Below are positions 45,616 through 54,823 of a DNA stretch of 64,000 nucleotides, in pieces. The notes under the pieces are model-generated. The model was not told where the DNA came from and searched no databases. It saw nothing but the letters and a program-made list of their open reading frames with translations. The DNA comes from Sorangium cellulosum (GTDB lineage Bacteria; Myxococcota_A; Polyangia; Polyangiales; Polyangiaceae): contig NZ_CP012673.1 in NCBI RefSeq assembly GCF_002950945.1, forward strand, positions 13,321,501 to 13,385,500, written 5' to 3'. Both the position numbers and the translations under genes were made by a program. Position 1 is the first letter of the stretch; each line of letters opens with the position of its first letter.

Positions 45616-45815
45616 GTCAGCCCACACGGCATGAAACGTACCCCGGCGGGCTGCGCGCCCCGGACGCGCTCGCGCCGGCGGCGCCCTGAGTTGAACGGAG
45701 AGGCGGAGAGGCAGGGAGAAAACCTCGGAGAACTTCGTATCTCCCCGTCGCCCTCCGATCTCACCGGCAGAAGAGCACACGACTTCGCGAGCCTGTCCGT
45801 AACCCATGCTGAGCG

Positions 45816-48800
45816 ATGGCCTTCACGCGAGGGAGCGGCGCCTCGACCTCGCCGGCGGAGGAAAAAACGACCCGAGGCGGAGCGTGCCTCGGCGTCAGGG
45901 CACTTGCGTGCACCCCGCTTCATCCGCAATGCTCGTGCGGTCCCTGCGTGTCCTCGGAATGCCCTCAGCTGCGCGCGAGCCCTCGGGCGCCACGGTGCGA
46001 CCGTGAACGGGCGGATCCCTCCTGCCCGCGCGGCGACGCGCCGGACGGCCGCGCGGGCGCGCCCCGCGGCGAGCCCGCGCGGTCGCCGGACGCCGCGGCC
46101 AGGCAGCTGAGGGAGCAGGCGCAGGGCGCGCTGTACGAGCTGCTTCGTGGCCTCCAGGAGGCCGGTGCGCCCGGCGGCGACCTCCTCGGAGACGGCTCCC
46201 CCGCGGCGCGGCGGCGCCTCCATGCCGGGCTCGTGGCCGCGCTGATGCGGCTGATCGTCCTCCTGTACGCGGAGGCGCGCGGCCTGCTCTCCGGCGTGTG
46301 CGGCGGCGGCCGCGCGCCGCTCGCGCGGCTCTTCGCGGAGCTCGAGGAGGCGCGGCGGCGGTGGGGCGGCGACCTCGACCTCCGCCACGGCGCGTGGGCG
46401 CACGTCGCCGCGATCTGCCGCGCGCTCGTCGACCGGGAGCCCCGCGGCGCGCGCGGCGGCCTCCTCGATCCCGACGCCTGCGCCTCGATCGAGGGCGGGC
46501 GCTGGCTCAGCGACGGCGTCCTCCACCGGCTGCTCTCGGCGCTCCTGGTGCAGGACGGCGCGCCCGTCGATTACGGCGCGCTCGAGGTCGAGCACATCGG
46601 CACGCTCTACGAGGGCCTGATCGCCTTCGACCTCGAGATCGCCGAGGGCGAGTCGATCGCCGTGCTGCCGTCCCACGTGGTCATCGACCTGGAGGCGCTG
46701 CTCGCGCTCCCCGGGGGGGAGCGGATCGCGCGGCTCGAGGAGGCGCTCGATCTGAGGTTCGGCGCGCGCCTCGCCGCCAGCGTCGCCGCGGCCGGCGCCG
46801 TCGGCGAGCTCGCGCAGGCGCTCGCGCGCCGCACGTCCCCGCGGCTCCCGGGCCGGATCGCGCGCGGCGCGCTCTACCTCCAGCCGGGGCAGCTCCGGCG
46901 CCGCGCGGGCTCGTACTACACGCCGCGGGAGATCGCGCGGCACGTCGTCGAGCGCGCGCTCTCGCCGCTGCTCCACCGGGGCGGCCGGCCGCCGCTCCCC
47001 GGCGAGATCCTCGCGCTCGCGGTGTGTGATCCCGCGATGGGCTCCGGCGCGTTCCTGGTGGAGGCGTGCCGCCAGCTCGCCGCGCACCTCGCCGCCGCCT
47101 GGGAGCACGCCGGCTCGGCGCCGCTCCTCGCCCCCGGCGAGCCGCCGCTCGGCCGCGCGATGGCGCTCGTGGCGGAGCGCTGCCTGCACGGCGTCGACCT
47201 CGACCCGCTCGCGGTCGATCTCGCGCGGCTCTCGCTCTGGCTCGTCGTGCAGGACGAGCGCCTCCCGCTGAGCTTCCTCGATCGGAAGCTGCTCTGCGGC
47301 GACAGCCTGCTCGGCGCCGAGCGCGCGGAGGTGGGCGTGTTCCCGGCCAGGGCATCGTCGCGCGGCGGCGCCGCGGGGGCGAGGCGAGCGCGGCAGGCGG
47401 CGTCGCGGCGGGTTCCCGCCACCGCGCCGGCGGCGGAGGTGGACGCGCGCGGCGAGGAGGCGCGCGCGTCCGGCGAAGCGGCTCACGGCGCGCGCGGCGC
47501 GCGCGGCGTGCCCGGCGAGCGCGCCGCGGCCGCGGACCAGGCGGCGCTCGACGCCTGGATGGCCCTGTGGTTCTGGCCGCAAGACGGCGAAATGGCTGCC
47601 TTTTCACCGGCGCCGGCCACGTTCGTGGACCACATGGCCGCCGCGCGCGACCCCGGCGATCCGCGCGGCGCCCTGTCGCGCCGCATCGCCGAGGAGCGCC
47701 GGTTCCTGCACTGGGAGCTCGCGTTTCCCGGCGTCTTCGATCGCCCGGCGCCGGGCTTCGACGCCGTGATCGGCAACCCGCCCTGGGTCGCGTACGTCGG
47801 CCGGGCGGCGCAGCCGATCGAGCCCGCGGTCTTCAACGTCTACCTCCGGAGGAACCCGGCCTTCCACGGCTACCGCTCGTTGCACGGGCTGTTCGTGCGC
47901 CGGGCGGCGTCGCTGCTGCGGCCCGGCGGGCGGCTCGGCCTGGTCGTCCCGACGTCGGTGTCGGACCTCGAGGGGTACGCGCCGACGCGGCGCGCCCACG
48001 ACGCGCTCTGCGCCGTCGACCCCGACCTTCCGAGCTTCGGCAGCGACGCGTTCGAGGGCGTGTTCCAGCCGTGCATGGGCCTGCTCTCGACCCGCATTGT
48101 GCCCTCGCCGCCCTCGCCGCCCGGCGCCGCGCCCCCCCGGGCCGCCGCGCCTGCCGTGTGGCCGCTCGCGCGCTCGGACCTGGACGCCGTGTCCCGCCGG
48201 CTCCTCGAGCGGCTCGGCGCGCTCCCCCCGCTCCCGGCCGCGCTGTTCGGGGAGCGCGGCTTCCAGACCAGCGCCGAGGACGCCGAGCGCATCCGGCGCG
48301 CGGACGCCCCCGCGCCGCCCTACACCTGCCCGATCCGGGAGGGCACCGACGTGGGCGAGCTCATCGCGCGCGCGCCGCGCCACCACGTCGATCGCGCCGG
48401 CGTGAAGGGCCGCTTCCGGAAGGACGAGGACTGGAAGGCGGTGCGGCTGCTCATCCGCCAGACCGCCCGCTACCCCATCGCGGCGCTGAGCGACGGCCTC
48501 CCGTTCCGCAACTCGATCCTGGCCGGCTTCTGCGACGCCACCTGGAGCGAGTTCGCGCTGCTCTGTTATCTCAACGCCTCGCCGGTCCGGTGGTGGCATT
48601 ACATCCGCCACCGGGACGCGCGCGAGGGCATGCCGCAGGTGAAGATCGCGCACCTGCGCGCGATCCCCGCGCCCCCGCTCGCGCAGGCGGGGCGGATCGC
48701 CGCGCTCGACGCGCTCGGGCGGGAGCTCGGCCCGGCCAACGCGGGCCTGCCCCCCGACGCCCGGCGCCACCTCGACGGCCTGGTGGCGGACATGCTGGAA

Positions 48801-48872
48801 ATGACCGACGAAGAGCGGCGATGTGTCGCGCGCTGGGCGGCGGCGACCCCGCTCCCGCGGGCCGAGGGATAG
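45816..48872 (+). CDS. Eco57I-type adenine DNA methyltransferase
   Basis: A 1018-residue gamma-class N6-adenine methyltransferase with its own specificity domain. The N-terminal helical part contains LMRLIVLLYAEARGLLS, as in Eco57I/PglX-like enzymes. Motif I (AdoMet) is VCDPAMGSGAFLVEA near residue 405, YTPREIARHVVE precedes it, and the catalytic motif IV is NPPW near residue 654. The last 200 residues (GVKGRFRKDEDWKAVRLLIR..., QVKIAHLRAIPAPP) form a TaqI-C-like recognition domain. No PD-(D/E)XK nuclease motif was spotted, and no nuclease gene is adjacent. The first ~90 residues are compositionally odd, so the true start may be internal; a GTG at 45948 is one option. Confidence 0.85.
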   Translation: MAFTRGSGASTSPAEEKTTRGGACLGVRALACTPLHPQCSCGPCVSSECPQLRASPRAPRCDRERADPSCPRGDAPDGRAGAPRGEPARSPDAAARQLREQAQGALYELLRGLQEAGAPGGDLLGDGSPAARRRLHAGLVAALMRLIVLLYAEARGLLSGVCGGGRAPLARLFAELEEARRRWGGDLDLRHGAWAHVAAICRALVDREPRGARGGLLDPDACASIEGGRWLSDGVLHRLLSALLVQDGAPVDYGALEVEHIGTLYEGLIAFDLEIAEGESIAVLPSHVVIDLEALLALPGGERIARLEEALDLRFGARLAASVAAAGAVGELAQALARRTSPRLPGRIARGALYLQPGQLRRRAGSYYTPREIARHVVERALSPLLHRGGRPPLPGEILALAVCDPAMGSGAFLVEACRQLAAHLAAAWEHAGSAPLLAPGEPPLGRAMALVAERCLHGVDLDPLAVDLARLSLWLVVQDERLPLSFLDRKLLCGDSLLGAERAEVGVFPARASSRGGAAGARRARQAASRRVPATAPAAEVDARGEEARASGEAAHGARGARGVPGERAAAADQAALDAWMALWFWPQDGEMAAFSPAPATFVDHMAAARDPGDPRGALSRRIAEERRFLHWELAFPGVFDRPAPGFDAVIGNPPWVAYVGRAAQPIEPAVFNVYLRRNPAFHGYRSLHGLFVRRAASLLRPGGRLGLVVPTSVSDLEGYAPTRRAHDALCAVDPDLPSFGSDAFEGVFQPCMGLLSTRIVPSPPSPPGAAPPRAAAPAVWPLARSDLDAVSRRLLERLGALPPLPAALFGERGFQTSAEDAERIRRADAPAPPYTCPIREGTDVGELIARAPRHHVDRAGVKGRFRKDEDWKAVRLLIRQTARYPIAALSDGLPFRNSILAGFCDATWSEFALLCYLNASPVRWWHYIRHRDAREGMPQVKIAHLRAIPAPPLAQAGRIAALDALGRELGPANAGLPPDARRHLDGLVADMLEMTDEERRCVARWAAATPLPRAEG

Positions 48873-48932
48873 CCGCTGCGCCGCCGGGGGCGCGCGCGGC
48901 GACGCGCCTGCTCAGCGCGGCGACGCGCCTCC

Positions 48933-49427
48933 TCAGTATCCGCCGTCGAAGCCGGTCGCCTCCTTCGGGTCCGGCGCTTCCTTGTGGTTCAGGTTGAACA
49001 GCACGCTCCGGAGAGCATCCAGATCGAACGGCTTCTCGAAGACCGCCGAGGCGCCCAGGCTGCGCGCCGCCGCGTGGAGGTGCGGGTCGCCGAAGGCCGT
49101 GATCAGGATGACCGGCGGCCGGCGCCGCACCTCCGCGAGCCCTTCCAGGATCTCCATGCCCGAGAAGCAGGGCATCTGGATGTCGCTGACGATCACGTCG
49201 ATCGGCGACGGCGGCTCCTTGCCGCCGAGCCAGGGGGCCACCTTGTCCAGCAGCTCGAGCCCGTTGCGCGCCTCGGACACCTCAAACCCGTCGTTGCGGA
49301 GCGCCATCGCGAGCGTGAGCCGCATGTCGTCGTCGTCTTCCGCGAGGACGAGATGCTGGCCTTTGCCGAACAAGCCGCAAGGCGGGACCAGGGGCTTATC
49401 GCCAATCCAGCTTTCCGTCAGGTTCAT
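48933..49427 (-). CDS. Single-domain response regulator
   Basis: A 164-residue receiver protein with a short N-terminal extension (to about 24). Acidic pocket HLVLAEDDDDMRL, phospho-Asp in VIVSDIQMPCFSGMEI, Thr in LITAFGD and Lys in FEKPFDLDAL are all present, so it should be phosphorylatable. It has no output domain. The ATG at 49427 has a strong AGGAGAGG ribosome binding site. It converges on the methyltransferase gene and has no adjacent kinase. Confidence 0.9.
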   Translation of the reverse strand: MNLTESWIGDKPLVPPCGLFGKGQHLVLAEDDDDMRLTLAMALRNDGFEVSEARNGLELLDKVAPWLGGKEPPSPIDVIVSDIQMPCFSGMEILEGLAEVRRRPPVILITAFGDPHLHAAARSLGASAVFEKPFDLDALRSVLFNLNHKEAPDPKEATGFDGGY

Positions 49428-50075
49428 GGCAACCTCTCCTTACTTCACGTCCGGCCCTCGTCCTCTCCGGCCGTTCACACGGTCATCGGAGCGCATTCCG
49501 AGAGAATTTTGCAGCGCCCGTGCCACGCGCGCGGCGGCCTCCTGGCAGGCGGGCTCGACACGGTGGGGCGGCCGGCCCGGGACCCGCCTGTCGGCGGCGC
49601 AGCGCCGCTTGGGCAGGCACCGCGTTTGTGCCACAGGGGCAATTTGCCGCGCAGGGGCAGATTACGCCCACGCGGTGGGGCAGATCCGTCTCGTGCCCGG
49701 CATGCGCCATGTGATGCGGTGTGTGTGCGCGGGAGGGGGCGCGCGCTGGGCCGTCCTCCACGTCGCGCAGGGATGAGGGCAGGAGCCCTGTGGGGTGGCC
49801 GCGCTCCCTCACCAGCCCGCAAGGCCGTGTCCCGTCGGTCGAGGAGGAGCGATGGGAGCTCAGGAGGGGGTTCCGGGCCGCGCCGGTCCAAAGAGGGCAA
49901 CCCTGCGGATCGAGGAAGCGACCCCGATCGGGGCTGCTGCTCTACGGCCAGGGCAGAGAGGGAAGATCAGGGGGAGGGAGGGAGGGCCGGCGCTGGGGCT
50001 CTCGACGCGGGTCGTTCGCCGCGGGCGGCTGGCCCGGGGAGACGTGATCGTCTCCCGGGCCGTCGTGAGGGATGG
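49428..50075. other. 0.65-kb spacer without a recognisable gene
   Basis: Between two minus-strand genes. One minus-strand frame reads a Cys/His-containing stretch (CPCAANCPCGTNA) but is otherwise low complexity. The left 80 bp hold the response-regulator leader. I see nothing else. Confidence 0.45.
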
Positions 50076-52334
50076 TCAGTCGCGGTGCGGCGCGCAGAGG
50101 CGGCCGTTGTTGTAGTCGTCGAGCTTCTCCGCAAGCGGCTGGCCGCTCGCCCACGGCGAGTTCCTGCCGCTCTCCTTCACGTTGCTGCCGAGCGGGTACT
50201 GCTTGAGCCACGCGTCGGCCGCCGCGATGGTGCTCTCGATGCAGCTCGACTGGTTGCCGATTCCGACGTTGAGCTTGGCGACGATGAGGTGCTTCGCGAT
50301 GATGTACGTGACGTCGCCCTTGGTGGGACGGCTGATGAAGTCGAGGAGCTGAGCCTTCGTGTACGTCTTGCCGCCGATCGTCAGCTGCGAGACGCGCCAC
50401 GCGCTCGGGTGGTTCTTCCAGTAGCCCGGGGTGCCGGTGCCGGGGGCCGCGCAGGGGCAGGCGCCGCAGTCCGCAGCGCAGCTCGAGCAGTCCTCGACGC
50501 CCGCCTCGCAGACGCCGCTGCCGCAGACCGGCGGGCAGGCGCCGCAGTCGGCGGCGCAGTTCGAGCAGGTCTCGCCCGCCTCGCAGACGCCGCTGCCGCA
50601 GACCGGCGGGCAGATGCCGCAGTCGCTCGGGCACTCGAGGCAGTTCTCGCCGGCCTCGCAGGTGTCGTTGCCGCAGACCGCGGGGCAAGCGCCGCAGTCG
50701 CCGGCGCAGTTCGAGCAGTCCTCGCCGTTCTCGCACACGTTGTTGCCGCAGACCGCGGGGCAAGCGCCGCAGTCGTCGGAGCAGGAGCCGCAGTCCTCGC
50801 CGGCCTCGCAGGTGCCGTTGCCGCAGACGGGCGGGCAGGTGCCGCAGTCGCCTGCGCAGGAGCCGCAGTCCTCGCCGTCCTCGCAGGTGCCGTTGCCGCA
50901 GACCGCCGGGCAGACGTCGCAGTCGCTCGCGCAGGAGCCGCAGTCCTCGCCGGGCTCGCAGGTGTCGTTGCCGCAGACCGGCGGGCAGATGCCGCAGTCG
51001 ACGGCGCAAGTCGAACAGCTCTCGTCGCCGCCGCAGACGCCGTTGCCGCAGGAGAGCTGGTAGCCGAAGTCCGCGTCGAGCAGGTCCTGGGCCCAGCCGA
51101 GGGCGACCGTGCCCACGTTATCGAGGCCGCCGTCGGGGTCGGCCGTGGGTTCCTGTCCGGCGAGCGGACCGCTCGTCATGAAGTTGTCGGCGGTGATGAC
51201 CACCGAGTACGTGCCGGCCGAGAGCGTGTCGAAGAGGTAGAAGCCGGGCTGGCCGGTGTACGGGCTGGTGCCGGTGACCGTGAAGTCGACCAGCTGGCCG
51301 TCCTGGAACAGCTCGACCCGGACGCCGCTCACGCCGAGCTCGCCGGTGTCCGGCTCGTAGAGCCCGTCGGCGTCGCTGTCGAGCCAGACCGTGTCGCCGA
51401 TCGACGAGTACGTCACGTAGCCAAAGTCGGCGTCGGTCACGTTCTCCCCCGCGTCGAGGGAGACCGCGAGCGGGTCGGCGTCGGTGGTCAGGAGGTGCCC
51501 GAGCGGGAGCGTCGCGTCATCGACGCTGACGACGTAACAGCCCGCCTCGAGCTCGCCGAAGCCGTAGGCGCCGCTCGCGTCGGTCGCGGTCGTCTTGAGG
51601 GCGGCGCCGTCGGCGGACCCGTCGCAGCCCGCGTCGCCGAAGAGGTCGACGACCACGCCGGAGATGCCGAGCTCCGAGGCGTCCTGGATGCCGTCGGCGT
51701 TCGCGTCGAACCACACCTTGTCGCCGATCGAGCCCTTCGGCGCCGTGTGACAGACCTCGAGGAACGGGCGGTAGGCAAGGTTGGTATGGGCGCTGCCCTT
51801 GTACGAGGTCACTCCGTAGGGATCCTCCTCGAAGAGGACCCCGTGGTTCGGTGAGAGACCGCTGACCCACTCCTGCACGAGCCCGGTGAGGTTGACCTCG
51901 CTCCACCCGGTGACCTTCGGCACGAACGAGGTCAGCGCGACCGGGTCGATGCCGCCGAGTTTGTTCCAGGTGATGGTGGTCTCGCCCCAGGGGGCGAGCA
52001 CCTCGTGGACGCGCACCGTCTGGGCGGTGCTCGTGTAGGTCATCGCGTAGAACTTGGCGGACGTGACGAGAGAGCCCGCGGGGATGGGGCTCAGATCGAA
52101 CCTGAACAGCGCGCGCTTCTCGCCGACCGTGCTCGAGTACCCCGTGTTCACTTCATGGGGGGATGCGACGGCGTAGCTCGGGTAAAGGCTCCAGATCTCG
52201 GCGTTGTAGATGTCGCCCAGGGTGCCCCGCTTGATGACGGTGCACGTGGGGGACGCAGCGGTGTTGGCAAAACTGGTGGCGGCGATGAACAGGGTGGCGA
52301 GCGCGGCGGAGGAGGCGATTGCGATCTGCTTCAT
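50076..52334 (-). CDS. Surface protein with DNRLRE, SdrD-B and eight Cys-rich repeats
   Basis: Exported 752-residue protein. The signal peptide is followed by a DNRLRE-like beta domain (about 35-190), two SdrD-B-like domains (about 200-290 and 295-415; GSIGDKVWFDANADGIQDASE), eight 25-residue Cys repeats (429-627) of form CGNGTCEAGEDCGSC..DCG.CP, and a C-terminal module beginning GTPGYWKNHPSAW. The Cys repeats resemble those in myxobacterial secreted proteins; their pairing suggests rigid disulfide-linked stalks. The ATG at 52334 has GGAGC upstream and starts the signal peptide. Cell-surface adhesion or matrix is a reasonable guess; no partner is nearby. Confidence 0.85.
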   Translation of the reverse strand: MKQIAIASSAALATLFIAATSFANTAASPTCTVIKRGTLGDIYNAEIWSLYPSYAVASPHEVNTGYSSTVGEKRALFRFDLSPIPAGSLVTSAKFYAMTYTSTAQTVRVHEVLAPWGETTITWNKLGGIDPVALTSFVPKVTGWSEVNLTGLVQEWVSGLSPNHGVLFEEDPYGVTSYKGSAHTNLAYRPFLEVCHTAPKGSIGDKVWFDANADGIQDASELGISGVVVDLFGDAGCDGSADGAALKTTATDASGAYGFGELEAGCYVVSVDDATLPLGHLLTTDADPLAVSLDAGENVTDADFGYVTYSSIGDTVWLDSDADGLYEPDTGELGVSGVRVELFQDGQLVDFTVTGTSPYTGQPGFYLFDTLSAGTYSVVITADNFMTSGPLAGQEPTADPDGGLDNVGTVALGWAQDLLDADFGYQLSCGNGVCGGDESCSTCAVDCGICPPVCGNDTCEPGEDCGSCASDCDVCPAVCGNGTCEDGEDCGSCAGDCGTCPPVCGNGTCEAGEDCGSCSDDCGACPAVCGNNVCENGEDCSNCAGDCGACPAVCGNDTCEAGENCLECPSDCGICPPVCGSGVCEAGETCSNCAADCGACPPVCGSGVCEAGVEDCSSCAADCGACPCAAPGTGTPGYWKNHPSAWRVSQLTIGGKTYTKAQLLDFISRPTKGDVTYIIAKHLIVAKLNVGIGNQSSCIESTIAAADAWLKQYPLGSNVKESGRNSPWASGQPLAEKLDDYNNGRLCAPHRD
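50452..51050 (-). repeat. Eight tandem 75-bp Cys-repeat units
   Basis: Minus-strand units coding CGxxxCxxGExCxxCxxDCGxCPxV, repeated eight times with small changes; the last carries one extra residue (AGVEDC). They give the C-terminal third of the surface protein. Confidence 0.92.
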
Positions 52335-53149
52335 TGATAGCTCCTTGAGGTCCTCACAGGTGAACCACTGCTGGAGCGTCATCCGAAGGGCTGGCGCCAT
52401 GACACACGGGTCAGGCGAGGTCGGTTTCGCGGGCTCCGGTCGGACTGAGCCCCCGCGGGATGATCGGGATCAGATCAGGTTCGCGGGTGACTTGGCTTCG
52501 ATCGGAGAGCGGATGCGCAGAGGGACAGTGTTGAAGTTAGCAACTAGGTGTTTGAAGTGTCCAGATCTATTTGAGTGGAGACGCGAGAAAAATTCGATGT
52601 CGGCGGTGACAGTTTTGGGCCGACCGGTGACGCTTTTGGGCAGCGCGTGCCCCGCGCGCTCCCATGAGAGGCGCGCAGAGGCGAGGTGGCAAACCGCATC
52701 GATCTCGGCGGGCGCGCGGCGGGCACGGCAGCGCACTGGAGAGCTCCGCGTCCTCCTCCGACTCTCCGCCAGGCCAGGTGGGCTGAACAGGATCGGATCA
52801 GGCGCGCGGGTGTGCCGAGCGAGATTTGATGCTGAATGCACACAGGACCATTGTTCAAGATACCGAGTCCGCGTTTCACGTGTCTAGATCCTTTCTTCGA
52901 GGCGCGTGTTTTTTCGCGCTGGTGGGTGGGGGGGCGTGCGCCCCTTGCCGCCTTGAGGTCGGGCCCTTCGTCGTCTCCTCGTCGCGGGCGAGCGCACGAG
53001 CGCACCGGCGCCACCGACGCCTGGGAGGGCGGGGCGGCGCGCTCGCCGCCCGGGACGACGTGGTCGCGCGGCGGCGAAGGCGGGTATGCTCCGCCGCGCG
53101 ACCACCTCGCCGCCTGCCGCCGTTGCGCGGGCGCTGCTAGGGTTCAGCC
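52335..53149. other. 0.8-kb spacer with a possible IS end
   Basis: No gene was recognised. It holds an AT-richer patch at 52530-52620 and an imperfect 17-bp direct repeat at 52604-52641 that resembles IS21-family terminal repeats. The right end is the leader of the Ig-like protein gene. Confidence 0.45.
52604..52641. mobile_element. Imperfect direct repeat resembling an IS21-type end
   Basis: CGGTGACAGTTTTGGGC (52604-52620) and CGGTGACGCTTTTGGGC (52625-52641) differ at two bases with a 21-bp period. Multiple short direct repeats of the type GGTxxxxxTTTTG are typical of IS21-family ends. No transposase gene is nearby, so this is a possible remnant. Confidence 0.3.
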
Positions 53150-54526
53150 GTGGGACGCCCGCTGCTCGCCTCGCCGGCCCTGCTCCTCGCGCTGCTCGTC
53201 GCCCTCGCCATGCCGCGCACGGGCGCTGCCCAGGATCTGCCGACCCTGAGCGGGTCGTGGACCGCGAGCCCGCTCACCGAGCAGTGGTCGATCGCCGCGT
53301 GGGGGGACGCGTGCGGGCCGCAGCCGCAGCCGCAAGGCGCGCCAGGGGGCGCGGTGCAGATCCGGCAGCAGGGGTCGGAGCTCTCGATCGCGGGCGCCGG
53401 GCGCGCGTGGAGCACCACCGAGTGCTGGGAGCAGATGCCCGGGCTCGCGCGGAGCACACACTCGGCGTCGGGCAACGCGCGCGCCTGGCAGACGCGCTGC
53501 ACGACGCCGCCCAAGGACCCCCGCCGGGCGACCGTCACCACCTCCACGCAGGCGACCGACGCCCGCATCACCATGACCGAGACGGGGCAGTACCAGTTCA
53601 TCATCCAGGACACGACGTGCAGCGCCTCCGTGACGAGGACGCGGACCTACACGCTCGTCCAGCGCGAGGGCGCCGCGCCGCCCGCCGCGAGCGCGCCGCC
53701 GTCCGCCGCGACCGCGCCCGCCGCGTCCGAGGCGAGGCCCGCCGCCCCGCGCGCCTGCGACGCTCCCGGCGAGCCGGCGCGGCTCGAGGTCACGCCGTCG
53801 CGCAAGCTCATGCGGCCGGGCGAGCGCTTCCAGTTCCGGGCGCTGGTGATGGACGCCGAGGGCTGCGCGCTCACGACCAGGCCGACGTGGGCGGTCGCGC
53901 CGGGGCCGCTCGCCTCCGCCGCGACGGTCGACGCGACCGGCGCGCTCTCGCTCGACGCGGACGCGGGCGAGGGGAAGCTCGGCCTCGTCGCGTCCGTCGC
54001 CGGCAAGGGGGTGACCGTCGCGATCGAGGTGACCAGCCCCGATCGTTACGACGCGCTCCTCGCGACGAGCGGCCTGAACGAGGCCGGCGAGAGCGACCAG
54101 GCCGCCACGGCGGTGATCGCGGCCGGCACCATCGGCGGGCGCACCACCGCAGGCGAGGACGTGGCGCGCCAGCGCAAGAACCTGTTCGTCGCGATCGTGG
54201 GCGGCGTCGCGGCCTGCCTGGGGTTCGTGGGCCTCATCCTGCTGCGCCGCGGCCGCCGGTCGGCAGCGGGTGAGCTGGAAGGCCCGACCTCGGCGGGCGT
54301 GGGCGGCTCGGGCGGCGAGGGCGCGGCGGACGCCGCCGGGGAGCGCAACGGCGCCGGCGTGGAGGAAGGGCCGGAGTCGTCCGGGGCCTCGCCCGAGGCG
54401 GCGGCCGCGCCGGTGCGGCCAGCGCCGCAGGCGCGTGGAAAGATCTGCCCTACCTGCGGCGAGCATTACCCGGGCGAAGCGATGTTCTGCGGGAAAGACG
54501 GCACGCAGCTCGTGCCGCTCAACTGA
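53150..54526 (+). CDS. Exported Ig-like protein with C-terminal zinc ribbon
   Basis: A 458-residue protein of unknown function. The signal peptide (LLASPALLLALLVALAM) leads to a ~150-residue extracytoplasmic domain (about 28-175) with Cys and aromatic positions, an Ala/Pro linker, an Ig-like BIG_2-type segment (RLEVTPSRKLMRPGERFQF, about 204-300), one transmembrane helix (about 345-365), and a cytoplasmic tail ending in the zinc ribbon CPTCGEHYPGEAMFCGKDG. That ribbon resembles the N-terminal one of the kinase at 35078. The start is a GTG at 53150. The MJ0042/GYF gene follows 300 bp downstream. Confidence 0.75.
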   Translation: MGRPLLASPALLLALLVALAMPRTGAAQDLPTLSGSWTASPLTEQWSIAAWGDACGPQPQPQGAPGGAVQIRQQGSELSIAGAGRAWSTTECWEQMPGLARSTHSASGNARAWQTRCTTPPKDPRRATVTTSTQATDARITMTETGQYQFIIQDTTCSASVTRTRTYTLVQREGAAPPAASAPPSAATAPAASEARPAAPRACDAPGEPARLEVTPSRKLMRPGERFQFRALVMDAEGCALTTRPTWAVAPGPLASAATVDATGALSLDADAGEGKLGLVASVAGKGVTVAIEVTSPDRYDALLATSGLNEAGESDQAATAVIAAGTIGGRTTAGEDVARQRKNLFVAIVGGVAACLGFVGLILLRRGRRSAAGELEGPTSAGVGGSGGEGAADAAGERNGAGVEEGPESSGASPEAAAAPVRPAPQARGKICPTCGEHYPGEAMFCGKDGTQLVPLN

Positions 54527-54542
54527 GGCGCCTCGTCCCGAG

Positions 54543-54590
54543 CCGGCCGCATTCGCTGCTCGCCGGCCGCATTCGTTGCTCGCCGGCCGC
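54543..54590. repeat. Tandem 20-bp repeat before the MJ0042/GYF gene
   Basis: CCGGCCGCATTCGCTGCTCG and CCGGCCGCATTCGTTGCTCG are adjacent, followed by a partial third unit CCGGCCGC. It begins 16 bp after the Ig-like gene stop, in the 297-bp gap before the next gene. Confidence 0.8.
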
Positions 54591-54823
54591 GGGGAGCGCG
54601 CCGCGCTGCGGTGATGACGCCAACGCGCGCTGCGTCATCCCGCGACGGCGCGCCGCGAGGAGGGCGCCGGCGCCGGTCGCGATCACGAAAAAAGGACGTC
54701 TCCTTGATCGGTCTCGCGCGGTACCGCTATCCTCCGTCAGACGACCACGACGCGACGAGAATGCGCGTGTGTGTGGTCGTTGGACCCATGCCCGCAATCC
54801 GGAACGGGAAGGGCGACAGTCGC

